Source: Notospermus geniculatus
Taxonomy: Eukaryota > Nemertea > Pilidiophora > Heteronemertea > Lineidae
Assembly (NCBI GenBank): GCA_002633025.1
Contig: NMRB01000137.1
Coordinates: 199,086 to 263,085 of the forward strand
Direction: 5' to 3'
Length of the DNA stretch: 64,000 nucleotides
The position numbers and the translations under genes are program-made. Shown piece after piece: positions 55,155 through 64,000 of the stretch. Every line of letters begins with the position of its first letter. Positions within the stretch are counted from its first letter, which is position 1. The notes beneath the pieces were generated by a model. That model was not told the origin of the DNA. It searched no databases and saw only the letters and a program-made list of their open reading frames with translations.

Positions 55155-55352
55155 TAAAGCCCAGGTCACACTGTGGCGACTTAGACGGGCGAATCCCCGC
55201 GAACTAGAATGAAATGGTCCATGGACCATGTACTCACCCCTAAAGACATAATAGTGTAATGACAGAGAGAGGTATGTACATGGTCCATGGACCATTTCAT
55301 TCCAGTTCGCGGGGATTCGCCCGCCTAAGTCGCCAGAATGTGACCTGGGCTT
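55155..55352. mobile_element. Palindromic MITE, arms about 75 bp
   Basis: AAGCCCAGGTCACACTG, then GCGAATCCCCGCGAACTAG, AATGGTCCATGGACCAT pair with the right side around a 40-bp spacer. The ATGGTCCATGGACCAT block is itself a palindrome and is also seen at 26935. Confidence 0.75.
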
Positions 55353-55359
55353 AAATCAG

Positions 55360-56690
55360 CGGGATCGCCTGCATGGAGCGTCAGTTCTTCAATCAGATGT
55401 CCCGCCATTTTTGTCTTGCGTCGTCTGCTCTGAACTGCGCTCGCCGGGCGTCACGGGATAGCAAAAATGAACGCTATCGGGATCGAGATTGGGAAAACGA
55501 CTTCATGACGATCTCGATCTCGATCACGGAAAAGGGATAGCAGAAAGTCTCTATTTTTTCAGTCTGATGGCCGTGGAGTGACGTCAGCTCCACAAAAAGT
55601 GTTATCCGCCTAAGCTATTTGGTTGCTAATAGGAGCAGTCAGCCGCGCATATTGCCAACAGATGGCAGCAAAGTTCTAGCGGACCAATGTACAGGAAAAT
55701 CTACGTGATTGCTGCTCGATCAATAACGACTGGGTCCGCTATATGCATTGAAATGGGCCGTAGTGACACCTATTGGTCAACTCGCTGATAGCTCCTATTG
55801 GTTCGAGCCACCTATCAGTGGTAGGCCTATGAAATACTAAAGGCGCCGCTCCACGTGACAGTTTTCTCTCGAAAGTTTGCTGTCAGATAGTCAATGATTG
55901 CTGTCCTACAGTACTGTATGACAGCAATTATTGCTGTCTGATTAACGAATGGTTAAACGCAGGGGGTTCATTTTTATGACGTAAAATTGGGAGAGCCCTC
56001 ACTTCTTCCATGTCGCGTGCATGGTGACAAAAAGGCTTTTCATCAGTTTGACGCTTGTATCTGTAATGGTCGTCGCATTGTTGACGTCAGTTCATCGCGT
56101 GCAATAAACGGAGGTGACAGTTGCAATGTGTATATGTATGTGTCCCCGGCATACCTCCATTGCGCTGCCAACACCAATGCGGCCATCTCTCACCGTGGTT
56201 TGCAGCTAAATGAATGTTTCTTTCCAACATCTCCAATCCATTTAAAAGTTAAGACAGCCCCAGGGGAGCCTGAAATATAGGGGTATGGTTGAGCAAGTCA
56301 CTAAGTTTAAGAAGCACACAGAATCCCACCTAAATAAGTTGCTTAACTTAGGATGGTACATAAAAAATAGAATCTTTGAGGACCCTAAAAGTGATAAAAA
56401 GCAGTTGCAACTGTAAATGAGATTAATTTCTGCATTCACTTTCTTTTCAACATTTTAATTAAAAATGAACTGTTAATATGCACACCACAACCGATTGAAA
56501 TTAAAATCTGTTCTCTTGACTTGATTTTGATTATACTAACAGTTTCTCCCAAACGATTCCTTTTTCATTGACAGTGCGTACAGTCGTTGTCTCCTCATTA
56601 GCTGCTTTATCTGTTGAGCCATCAAACGAAAGGAAGAAGTATGATGGGCACTACGTTGAATGTAGCTTCCCCTTAAGCCCGTCCACCATG
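55360..56690. other. No gene recognised
   Basis: A small hairpin, ATTGCTGTC/GACAGCAAT, lies near 55895-55930. The short ORFs have no domain features. Confidence 0.4.
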
Positions 56691-56696
56691 TAGTTG

Positions 56697-56907
56697 TTAA
56701 GGGTTATGTAAAGTTACACGAAATCTCGAAATTTTGATACGAAAAATCTGACTAACTGCACCAAAAATTGGGAAAATAAGGCTCGGGGACCCTCTGGAAC
56801 CGTCATAAGAAGGTGCCCCGAACCTTATTTTCTCAATTCAGTGTGCAGTTAGTCAGATTTTTTTGCGTCAAAAATTCGAGATTTCGAGTCACTTTTCATT
56901 ACCCTAA
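56697..56907. mobile_element. Foldback MITE, arms about 95 bp
   Basis: TTAAGGGTTATGTAAAGTTA, CGAAATCTCGAAATTTT and AATCTGACTAACTGCAC at the left are matched in reverse complement on the right with few differences. The spacer is only about 20 bp. Confidence 0.75.
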
Positions 56908-57360
56908 ATCGCATTGGTGAATGCTGCGCACGCTTTTCTACTCTCTTAACTGTGTCCATGCTTACGCTCCATTCGTACCAGTTCAGGAAACTCGGTGAAA
57001 GGGTTTTCACGATATATACCCCCGTAGGCAATATCAAAGTTCACAACCGTGCCTCCGACACTTCAGCCATACGGGTGACACACTTCACAATATCAGTGTC
57101 AAGGAATTCCTTCTCGTTAGTCCGGCATTTTGGTGGCCTTTAATTCTGACATGATCCACTGCATTACTATGCCGGTTAAACCTTTTTTACCACATCAGTA
57201 CCTAATATACAAGATACAACCATGTACAGTCACAGACTAGAACAAGTGTCGGGAGACTGTGTGGTGTATGGAAACGTAGATTTCCATGCTTGCGACAGGG
57301 CCTGCGCACTAAACTCGACACTACTCTAAATATCATCGTGGCTGTAAGCCGTTCTTCACA

Positions 57361-57509
57361 GGCAGCTCAATCTTGACAATATCGACGAGGATGACGAACA
57401 GTATGATCCCATTTTCCTGTTGAATCACGACATGGGAATGCAGCGGAATTCGCACTACGAAGAGCAGTCCTTCAGCAGTATTTCACTCATTCGATGTCAA
57501 CGGAAATCA
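57361..57509 (+). CDS. Possible exon, Harbinger-like N-terminus
   Basis: An acceptor (TTCTTCACAG) and a donor (AAATCAG then GTGAG) border a frame reading LNLDNIDEDDEQYDPIFLLN then SHYEEQSF. The acidic DxIDEDDE stretch followed by an aromatic YEE resembles the exon that precedes the catalytic part in HARBI1-type genes. The similarity is weak and no neighbouring plus-strand exon was found. Confidence 0.3.
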
Positions 57510-57819
57510 GGTGAGATCACGACAAGTCTGTTGACGCTGGATGCCATCTGCTTCTGTAAGGGGCTACGAACCAATCATCCGTGACAATCCGGTGTAATGA
57601 CAGTATTTTGCTAACACCCCAAACCCACCTGCTGACAGCGTCGAAAGATGAGGCTGATGTGAAAGACATAAAGAATCTGCATTTATTCCAATTACAACAC
57701 ATTGGAAAAATATTTCGTGTTTCCATTCTGAAATCAAACCCACCACATCCTTAGAGTTGTGTGAATGGAGGAAACCAATGGTCAAAGTTGCTGAGTGATG
57801 GAACTAGAATGAACTGTTG

Positions 57820-58650
57820 TAGATGTGAGTGCTTCCCGCCATGCCTCCGAGTTGGTGTCTCAGAACTTCCTTCTGCAAATCAGCGATCTGAAGCTGCCGC
57901 GTAAGCAACTCTTTTTGAAGGGCACAGGTCTCTGTGGCTGCCTTCATTTTGATATCCAGCAAGAGCACTTTTTTTCGTGTTCCACACGTGCCATCTTGAC
58001 CATATTTCATTTCTAGCGTCCGGCATCATTACGGAATCAGTTGATGGTGTCTCCCTGGAAGACTTGCCCTTTCTCGATATCTCATCTCCATGCTCTTTTC
58101 TTCATAGAACAAGCATTTGAAGTGACTGTTTCACCCAGAGCGAACGACCTGGAAGATGCTGGTGTTCAGACCCGAGGAACATGCAGCAGTCACACGTGGC
58201 AATGTACAACTTCCCCGAGTAGTGTTCTCAACAGCGGCAGGTAATGTGTACATGGGCATCACCTGTAACAGAATGATAACTGTATTAGTTCAATGGCTTA
58301 ATGGGAACCTCACAAGACAATGGAGTATGATATTCTCTTGAATGCACCAGAAGCGTAATATTGTCGGGAAATAAACTGTGACAATTAAAACTTACGGTTG
58401 GCCTACTTTTTCGTTTTTTATTTAATACTCCAGCCTCGCAGAAGAGCCGCCGCAGTTGACTGTGGCAACAACATTGTTAGTAGTAATATACTTGATAAGA
58501 TGAAAACTATATTGAGGTGTTCCATACAGAGTCTCACCTGAGGTATTTGCCACTTCGAATCCGCCGATGTTCGTTTCATCATGAATTTCAGCGTTATCGT
58601 CGAACGGATTTGGTAGGGGCTGCATTTGCTCACGAATCAGTAAAAATATA
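57820..58650 (-). pseudogene. Possible Harbinger second protein (Myb/SANT-type C-terminus)
   Basis: Minus-strand exon-like pieces: NPFDDNAEIHDETNIGGFEV with a GTGAGA donor (about 58625-58560); MPMYTLPAAVENTTRGSCTL after a TTACAG acceptor (about 58250); and the helical tail MKAATETCALQKELLTRQLQ, IADLQKEVLRHQL (about 57960-57830). The heptad-like LQKEVLRHQLG end is typical of Myb/SANT-like companion proteins of Harbinger elements. Stops interrupt the middle piece. Confidence 0.4.
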
Positions 58651-59120
58651 CATGTATAACACCAAAAATATACTCGAAAACCGCAAATCTAGCTACTTTC
58701 TTTCAACAAATAGCGCTATCAGCCCAGCATTTTCTTATGATTTCTATGTCTTAATCGAAAAGTTGAGGGGAAGTCTTTTCGTACCACATGAAACTTATCT
58801 GACGAGTCAGTTCCCCGAAATGGGTGAGATATAGGCCAAATATGGGCTGTTTAGGCTTCGTTTTGGCATTTCAAACAGACAACTTCCCGGCTGATAAGTT
58901 TACTCGCTTCCCGTAAGATGGCACTCTAACGAGTTTCCAAATATGGCAATACTAGTATGTCTTAGCCCTCATTGGTCGGTTGGTTTCTAAATTTAGACCA
59001 GTTGCTCGTAGCTCGTACATGGCAATTGTAAATACATGCCGCGGCTGCATGATGATTTAGACTGGTAGGAGAGATAAATCTTTCCCAAAACCTGGAAAAA
59101 AATTATGTTGCAAGTATCAA
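58650..59120. other. No gene recognised
   Basis: AT-rich non-coding DNA; nothing supportable. Confidence 0.4.
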
Positions 59121-59129
59121 CTTCTTAAT

Positions 59130-60440
59130 GGTGGCTGGACATGTTGGCTTTATGTATTCATTAATTGTTTTGCTGTCTCCGAAAATGAATTTCACTTGCT
59201 TTTTAGTCAGTCCTGGAATTTCCACGCTTATCCACTTCTCTCTAAGATCAGTTGCCGACATATTGGACCAGTGTGTGATCTGGTGCTTTTCTGGCTCCCA
59301 AAGGTCTTAACTAACCAGCATTGTCCCTTACAATGGCTCCAAATATTCCGTTAATGAGGAGAATCTGGCAGAGTCGCTCAAACCATTCATAAAACCTCTC
59401 CGTATTCATCTTTTGGTGATAATCAACAGAGGATGCATTCGACTTAAAAAACTTCATCGCACCATCAATCCATCCAAGTCTGCTGCTACATGTGCATCCC
59501 GCATGGAGCAGGATCCATATTGGACCTTTTCCATTTGGAATTCTGACCACGCTCTCTTCACGAAACCATCCATAATCTGCAACCTCTGATAAAAAAGGCC
59601 TATATATTTCAGCTAACTGAGAAAGAGAAAATGATGAATACCGGTACGTAAAAATTCACTCTGGCTTTGTGTGATAAGAACTCTTCAGGAATTGAAAAGT
59701 CAGTGGGGAATTGAAAAGTCAGTGGGAAGCAAAGTGTTGTTGGGGCATGGATGATGTGTATTATCAAGGGGTGAAAAATCATACACACGACAGAGACCAA
59801 AACATCTGGGGATCATCATCAGCCCATGACAATTTACTCAAGGAGAAATGATGGTGTGCCTTACATGCCCTTCATATGTTTCATCCAGGTAGATGATATC
59901 GCTGTCTTCAAATCTGAAGCCTCCAACTTTGGCGATGTATTCTCTTTGTGATTTGTTCAGCTCAGACGTCATTTCAAAGTATCTGGTGTTGCGTTTCGAT
60001 GGTCCTTTGTATTTGTGTCCACGTTTATGCATGGCATGAATCAGTGTGCAATGGCTGATAGAAATGCCATGATAAAAGGACAGAGGACAGCTTCTGTCAA
60101 ATTTTGGCACTTGTGGGCTTCACCTGACCCTCATACATCTTCTGACAGGTTTCATGTATGTAATTCAGTAGTTTTTCCATCTATTTCCTTCTTTGGCCGG
60201 CCAGGTCTTTCATGACTCGTTGGCCATTGGTCATGGTCCAAATATTCTCCACCACCCGGCGGATTGTTTTTTTGCCCACACCAGTCGATTTCATTGTCAA
60301 TTTCAAGACATTTTCCTCGTTGAAACCTTCTTCTGTGAGATTACAACTCGGCCAAGTATATCTATTTCCTCCTGACTCAAAACCTTGGTCTTTTTTGTAC
60401 TCAAGTCATTGGGCCTATATCATCCATGACATCTGTCTCT
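59130..60440 (-). pseudogene. Mariner-type DDE transposase, exon-like blocks
   Basis: Minus-strand blocks follow transposase order. An HTH-like segment, NVLKLTMKSTGVGKKTIRRV, lies near 60310-60240. FRFEDSDIIYLDETYEGHVR, with the first catalytic aspartate, lies near 59930-59860. IPNGKGPIWILLHAGCTC, LGWIDGAMKFFKSNAS, VDYHQKMNTERFYEWFERLC and a GAIVRDNAG remnant of the second aspartate lie at 59550-59311. Spacers between blocks look like introns. Frame changes and the missing serine-tyrosine-histidine after DNA show it is decayed. It is the same broad type as 6903-8505. Confidence 0.7.
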
Positions 60441-61319
60441 CTCTCACCCATTGACATGTTGAAGATGGTAGTCTCATGCTAACAGGACCTCCGGTTGTGA
60501 CTCCGACGCCCACACTTTGAACGGGGACGATCTTCTGTGCCCTCTTCGGCCACGTAAAGTACACGACATATTTTTCATTTTTTTCGTGCCATTTGAGCGA
60601 AATTTGGAGTAGTTTTGAGACGTTTTGTTATACTGTCTTCGCCCAGCACCACCAGCATGATCACTTTCAGTAGGCTTAGGACCTGGACCTGCTGGTTGCC
60701 AATTCTCCTTGCCTGACTCTTGTAGGCCAAGGCCTATATCATAGTCACTGACTTTTTTGGTCGTCTGGGATCCGGGCAGAGTGCAGGACATGGCGGGGGG
60801 TATTTATGCCTCCTCGTACTTTCTTCAACTTTTTAGTAGCTGGCCCAAGAAAGAGAAAGCACAAGTAGCTGTCGATGCACTATGCAAGATATACCTCTTT
60901 TCGAGGCCAACTCGTTGCGCTTTTTGGCAAGCAGATTTCACACACTTCAGGAGCTCACATAACCTGATACACGGTGCACACAACAAGTCGGGGTCTTCAT
61001 CACAAAGTGGAGAACTGTCACTTTACAATCAACAAACGTAAGAAGATCACGATAGATGTTGTAAATTTTGTGATCCAAGGTACTGCTCAAATGCCTACGA
61101 TTCTCGTATTCCACTTTACAAACAACACAACTGTATTTTTTCAATGAGTTTTCCGTTTTGATCCGGATGGAGTGGACGCCGCCATCTTTTAAGACAAAGT
61201 AGTTCGCTATCAATCACCTTACGCCATCTTGATTACCCACAATCCTGTGAGCACGGTGTAACAGATTGGTGCGAGGTGGGAGCGCCTTCTGTTGAAACAA
61301 TGGATCCCAAAGGGTTTTA

Positions 61320-61585
61320 TGTAACCAGCATTGTTCCTTACGATGACTCCAAATATTCCGTTAATGAGGAGAATCTGACAGAGTCGCTCAAACCACTCAA
61401 AACCTCTCCGTATTCATCTGTTGTTGATAATCAACAGAGCTTGCACTCGACTGAAACAACTTCATCGAACCACCAATCCACCCAAGTCTGCTGCAACATG
61501 TGCATGGAGGAGGACGTTTTCCATTTGGAAATCTGACCACGCTCTCTTCACGAAACCGTCCATACTCTGCAACCTGAGATAAAAA
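61320..61585 (-). pseudogene. Second copy of the 59310-59596 transposase segment
   Basis: The sequence from ACCAGCATTGTTCCTTACGA to the end at CTGCAACCTGAGATAAAAAA repeats 59320-59596 in the same orientation with about 88% identity and small deletions that break the frame. Confidence 0.8.
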
Positions 61586-61589
61586 ATAG

Positions 61590-62570
61590 GCATGTGTTTC
61601 AATTAACTGAAGGGGAATGTCAAATCAGGAGGTTTTAAACGGATAACTACAGTAGAAATGCATTAATTGCGTTATCCACGGTGAAGCAGACCACGCGCGA
61701 ATGTGCGTGTGTTTGAATTTATAGTACACACACGCCGCCTACTCTAAACTCCCACTTACTTGTCCAACCCCTGAACTCGGAAAAAAATGACCAAATCCTA
61801 AGTTGAAGATATTTCACGCTGTCATTCTTTGCTAGGCTCGGGAGTGGGACAAGTAAGTGGACAGGACATTACTGTTTCTGACCATACGCCCACCCCATTA
61901 TCTTCAACGTATGATTTAGTCTTTTTTTTCGAGTTAAGGAATGTGACAGGTAAGTGGGGGTATAGAGTATTATTCATAACGGTTCAAGGTGTGATTGACC
62001 GTGCTTGGTGAACCGCATCTCTCGAACAATGAGCCTTAAAAGGTACCACCTCTGCTCTATAAGTCATCACGTGACCAAATGGATAACGCCGTAAGAGCTC
62101 AGGAAATCTTCATCTTGTAAAACAACGATGTTGCACTATCATTGTTAGAAAAAGGAAATGTTCTAGTAAAAGGAATCGAGAAATGTTATTTTTTAGATGG
62201 AGATAAACGAGCATGTTCAAATATGGCTGACAATTAGAGCACACATATTGTTCTTCTTTTCTTTTAAATCCGAAATGTCGAGAACTAGAAAGGTCAATTC
62301 GAGAGGGTTCTATATCTGCAGTAATATGAAATGTAACAAGAAAATTATATTTTATTGATTATTTCCATGAGAACTTCTGATCCGAATTGTATTTGTGTCG
62401 TTCAAAGGTATCAGAGACAAAAGTTAGACTATTGATTACCCGACGAGAGATAATACTGCCCTCGACAGTTATTTTGTCAACTCCGGCTGAAGCAGCACAC
62501 TCAGTAACTGAGCGACGGCGACAGCGGCATGTGAACCATGTTTGGTGTCATGCTTTTGTTTTGGAAAGTG
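61590..62570. other. No gene recognised
   Basis: Partly complementary CTCCCACTTACTTGTCC and GGGACAAGTAAGTGG lie near 61745 and 61850. The short ORFs show no domain. Confidence 0.4.
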
Positions 62571-62574
62571 CATT

Positions 62575-63130
62575 GTTGTTCATAAAATTGGAATATTCTG
62601 AGAATTTCCATTCATTTCCAATAAACATTTTTCTGGATTATTTCTGTGCGTCCAAGTCGATTTCAATGAAACTTCATCCTTAGTGGGGACATTACGGGGG
62701 GCAATGGTTGTTGTGGCTGATGTTAAAACCAGTACACCGGCGACGTAGGGAGCTGCCCGATGTTTTGTAAAAAACGCTGTTTTACAGAAATCACCCCCTC
62801 AGCGCCCTCATGTGCATAGCAATTGAGTTCCTGAATTTGTTTGGAAAGTTTAATTCTTACCCTCAAACAAAACCGCTAACAAAAGTGATTTATCACCACT
62901 TGAAGGAAGATTTCCAAGCCGATTTTCAAAGGCGGTATTTTTCAGCAAAATTCGGGCAGCTCCCTACATCCGCACGCACTGCTTTCTAAACACCAGCCAC
63001 AGCAACTAATGCCCTTAATAATGTCTTCATCAGCTGATGAAGTTTCATTGAAGTCGACGCACACGAAATTAAGAAAAACGTTTATTGGAAATGAATGGAA
63101 ATTATCAATTCCAAATTTATGTGCAAGAGT
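62575..63130. mobile_element. Foldback element, arms about 230 bp
   Basis: TTCCATTCATTTCCAATAAA, TTCAATGAAACTTCATC, GTAGGGAGCTGCCCGA at the left each recur as reverse complement at the right, in mirrored order. The centre lies near 62850. Confidence 0.75.
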
Positions 63131-63394
63131 GTAATACAGCTCTTAAGAAAAAAAATACACCACCTCTGAATCTGAACCTTCTCATTTATAGCGACAGTTC
63201 ATTAGATATTCGCTGAATAGCGGACTGCCTTTTGATTTAAAAAAATATTTCAGGAGTGCAAGCGCCGACTCAGGGCATTATAGCTACTCATTAAGCATTA
63301 CTGGGCGATATTAACGACATGTAGGAGGAAACCGGATCCGCGTAATAAACCTACGATGTCGAGGAGATATCGCCTTCTCTACCACATAAAGCCA

Positions 63395-63430
63395 ATTGAA
63401 CGACCGGGGATCGAACCCAGTCGTTCAGAT
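63395..63430 (-). repeat. Isolated B-box-like motif
   Basis: On the minus strand, ACTGGGTTCGATCCCCGG could be a T-arm of a tRNA or SINE. No matching D-arm or acceptor lies at the right distance, so it is not called a tRNA. Confidence 0.3.
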
Positions 63431-63537
63431 TTTTCACCATATGTCTGTGGTAATCGTTCTCGATCACCTGGTGCAAACTAATGCAGCGGTCAATGTAAAC
63501 CCTGTACCCCCCCCCCCCCTGTTCAGGGGTCGACGTT

Positions 63538-64000
63538 TTTTTAGCTCACTCGTGAGCTATAGCCATCACGTGGCGTCCGTCGTCCGTCGTCGTCCGTCGT
63601 CGTCCGTTAGCAGGGCACGTTTTGTAACCGCTGGGGCTATTGATCTGAAACTTGGTACACATGTACCCCTAGGTCAAATGACCTATGACACCCAATTTCG
63701 GTCCGATCTGATTCCTGGCTTGGCCACCAGGGGGGATAAACCGAAAACCTTTAAAGTGCAGTTTCGCCTTAACCGTTGATCGGATCATCACCAAATTTTT
63801 ATGGTGGGTACATCTTATGAGGATACACGACATATCACCCGGGTTTTTGATTTGACCTAATTTTCAAGGTCACAGAGGTCAAAGTTCAAAATTTCATTGT
63901 CGGGTGGCACGTTTCGTGGCTATTTGTCCTGGATTGTTCAAATTGGGTGTGATGATGTATCTAGGTACCCTGTATGTCTGTGGCGGATTTCGGTCCGATC
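63538..64000 (+). repeat. Dispersed repeat, copy 4 (runs off the window)
   Basis: It starts TTTAGCTCACTCGTGAGCTA, then GTCCGTCGTCGTCCGTTAGC, AACCGCTGGGGCT, ATCTGAAACTTGGTACAC and GACCTAATTTTCAAGGTCAC. It is the most complete left end of the family in the window. Confidence 0.8.

Noticed and set aside
61060-61215. C2H2-like finger (YSCVVCKVEYENRRHL)
   Set aside because: Ligand spacing is incomplete and no second finger follows.
63000-63060. CTGATGAAGTTTC, hammerhead-like
   Set aside because: It is part of a palindrome in a foldback arm; the GAAA box is absent.
1-64000. CRISPR array or bacterial operon
   Set aside because: The tandem repeats here lack regular unique spacers, and introns, SINEs and animal transposons show the DNA is metazoan.

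Overview
This is repeat-dense animal DNA. Genes are split by introns with GT/AG boundaries, and only a few host genes are visible. A TRIM-type RING/B-box protein, a peptide-type rhodopsin GPCR, a THAP-domain exon, a deuterostome-style tRNA-derived SINE and many TAGGCCTA/ACCGGT-rich stretches suggest a marine invertebrate deuterostome (echinoderm, hemichordate or cephalochordate). I cannot name the species. The sequence is draft assembly: a 25-base N gap at 48282-48306 and single Ns at 15080 and 51459.

Layout. 1-16 kb is mostly transposon debris: TA-flanked foldback/MITE elements, a broken Tc1 transposase, an intron-containing mariner-type transposase, a Ty3/gypsy 3' end with its LTR, and a mariner-type element with matching ends. 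It also holds a Penelope-like fragment carrying a hammerhead ribozyme motif. 16.5-18.8 kb holds two tandem, apparently intronless minus-strand genes of an unrecognised family. 19-27 kb holds a SINE, a possible PAN/apple exon and several MITEs. 27.5-31.7 kb is a four-exon GPCR whose first intron has absorbed a hAT-like MITE, a LINE 3' end and another inverted-repeat element. 32-43.8 kb is again transposons, including two copies of a Mutator-like family with exact 9-bp target duplications, a THAP exon and a nested foldback with a DIRS-type fragment in its loop. 44.0-45.6 kb is an intact, single-exon TRIM gene with a C-terminal membrane segment. A nested pair of foldback elements sits about 100 bp upstream of it, and beyond those lie a broken TRIM paralogue and a decayed PIF1-like helicase. 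49-61.6 kb carries Harbinger, pogo/Tigger and mariner-type remnants. 62.5 kb to the end holds a foldback and a dispersed tandem-unit repeat also seen at 15.5, 25.9 and 51.5 kb.

The likely expressed host genes are the two unknown paralogues, the GPCR, the TRIM and possibly the THAP exon. They show no sign of acting together. The rest records repeated insertion, including insertions inside insertions whose order can be read from TA, AAT, 8-bp and 9-bp target duplications.
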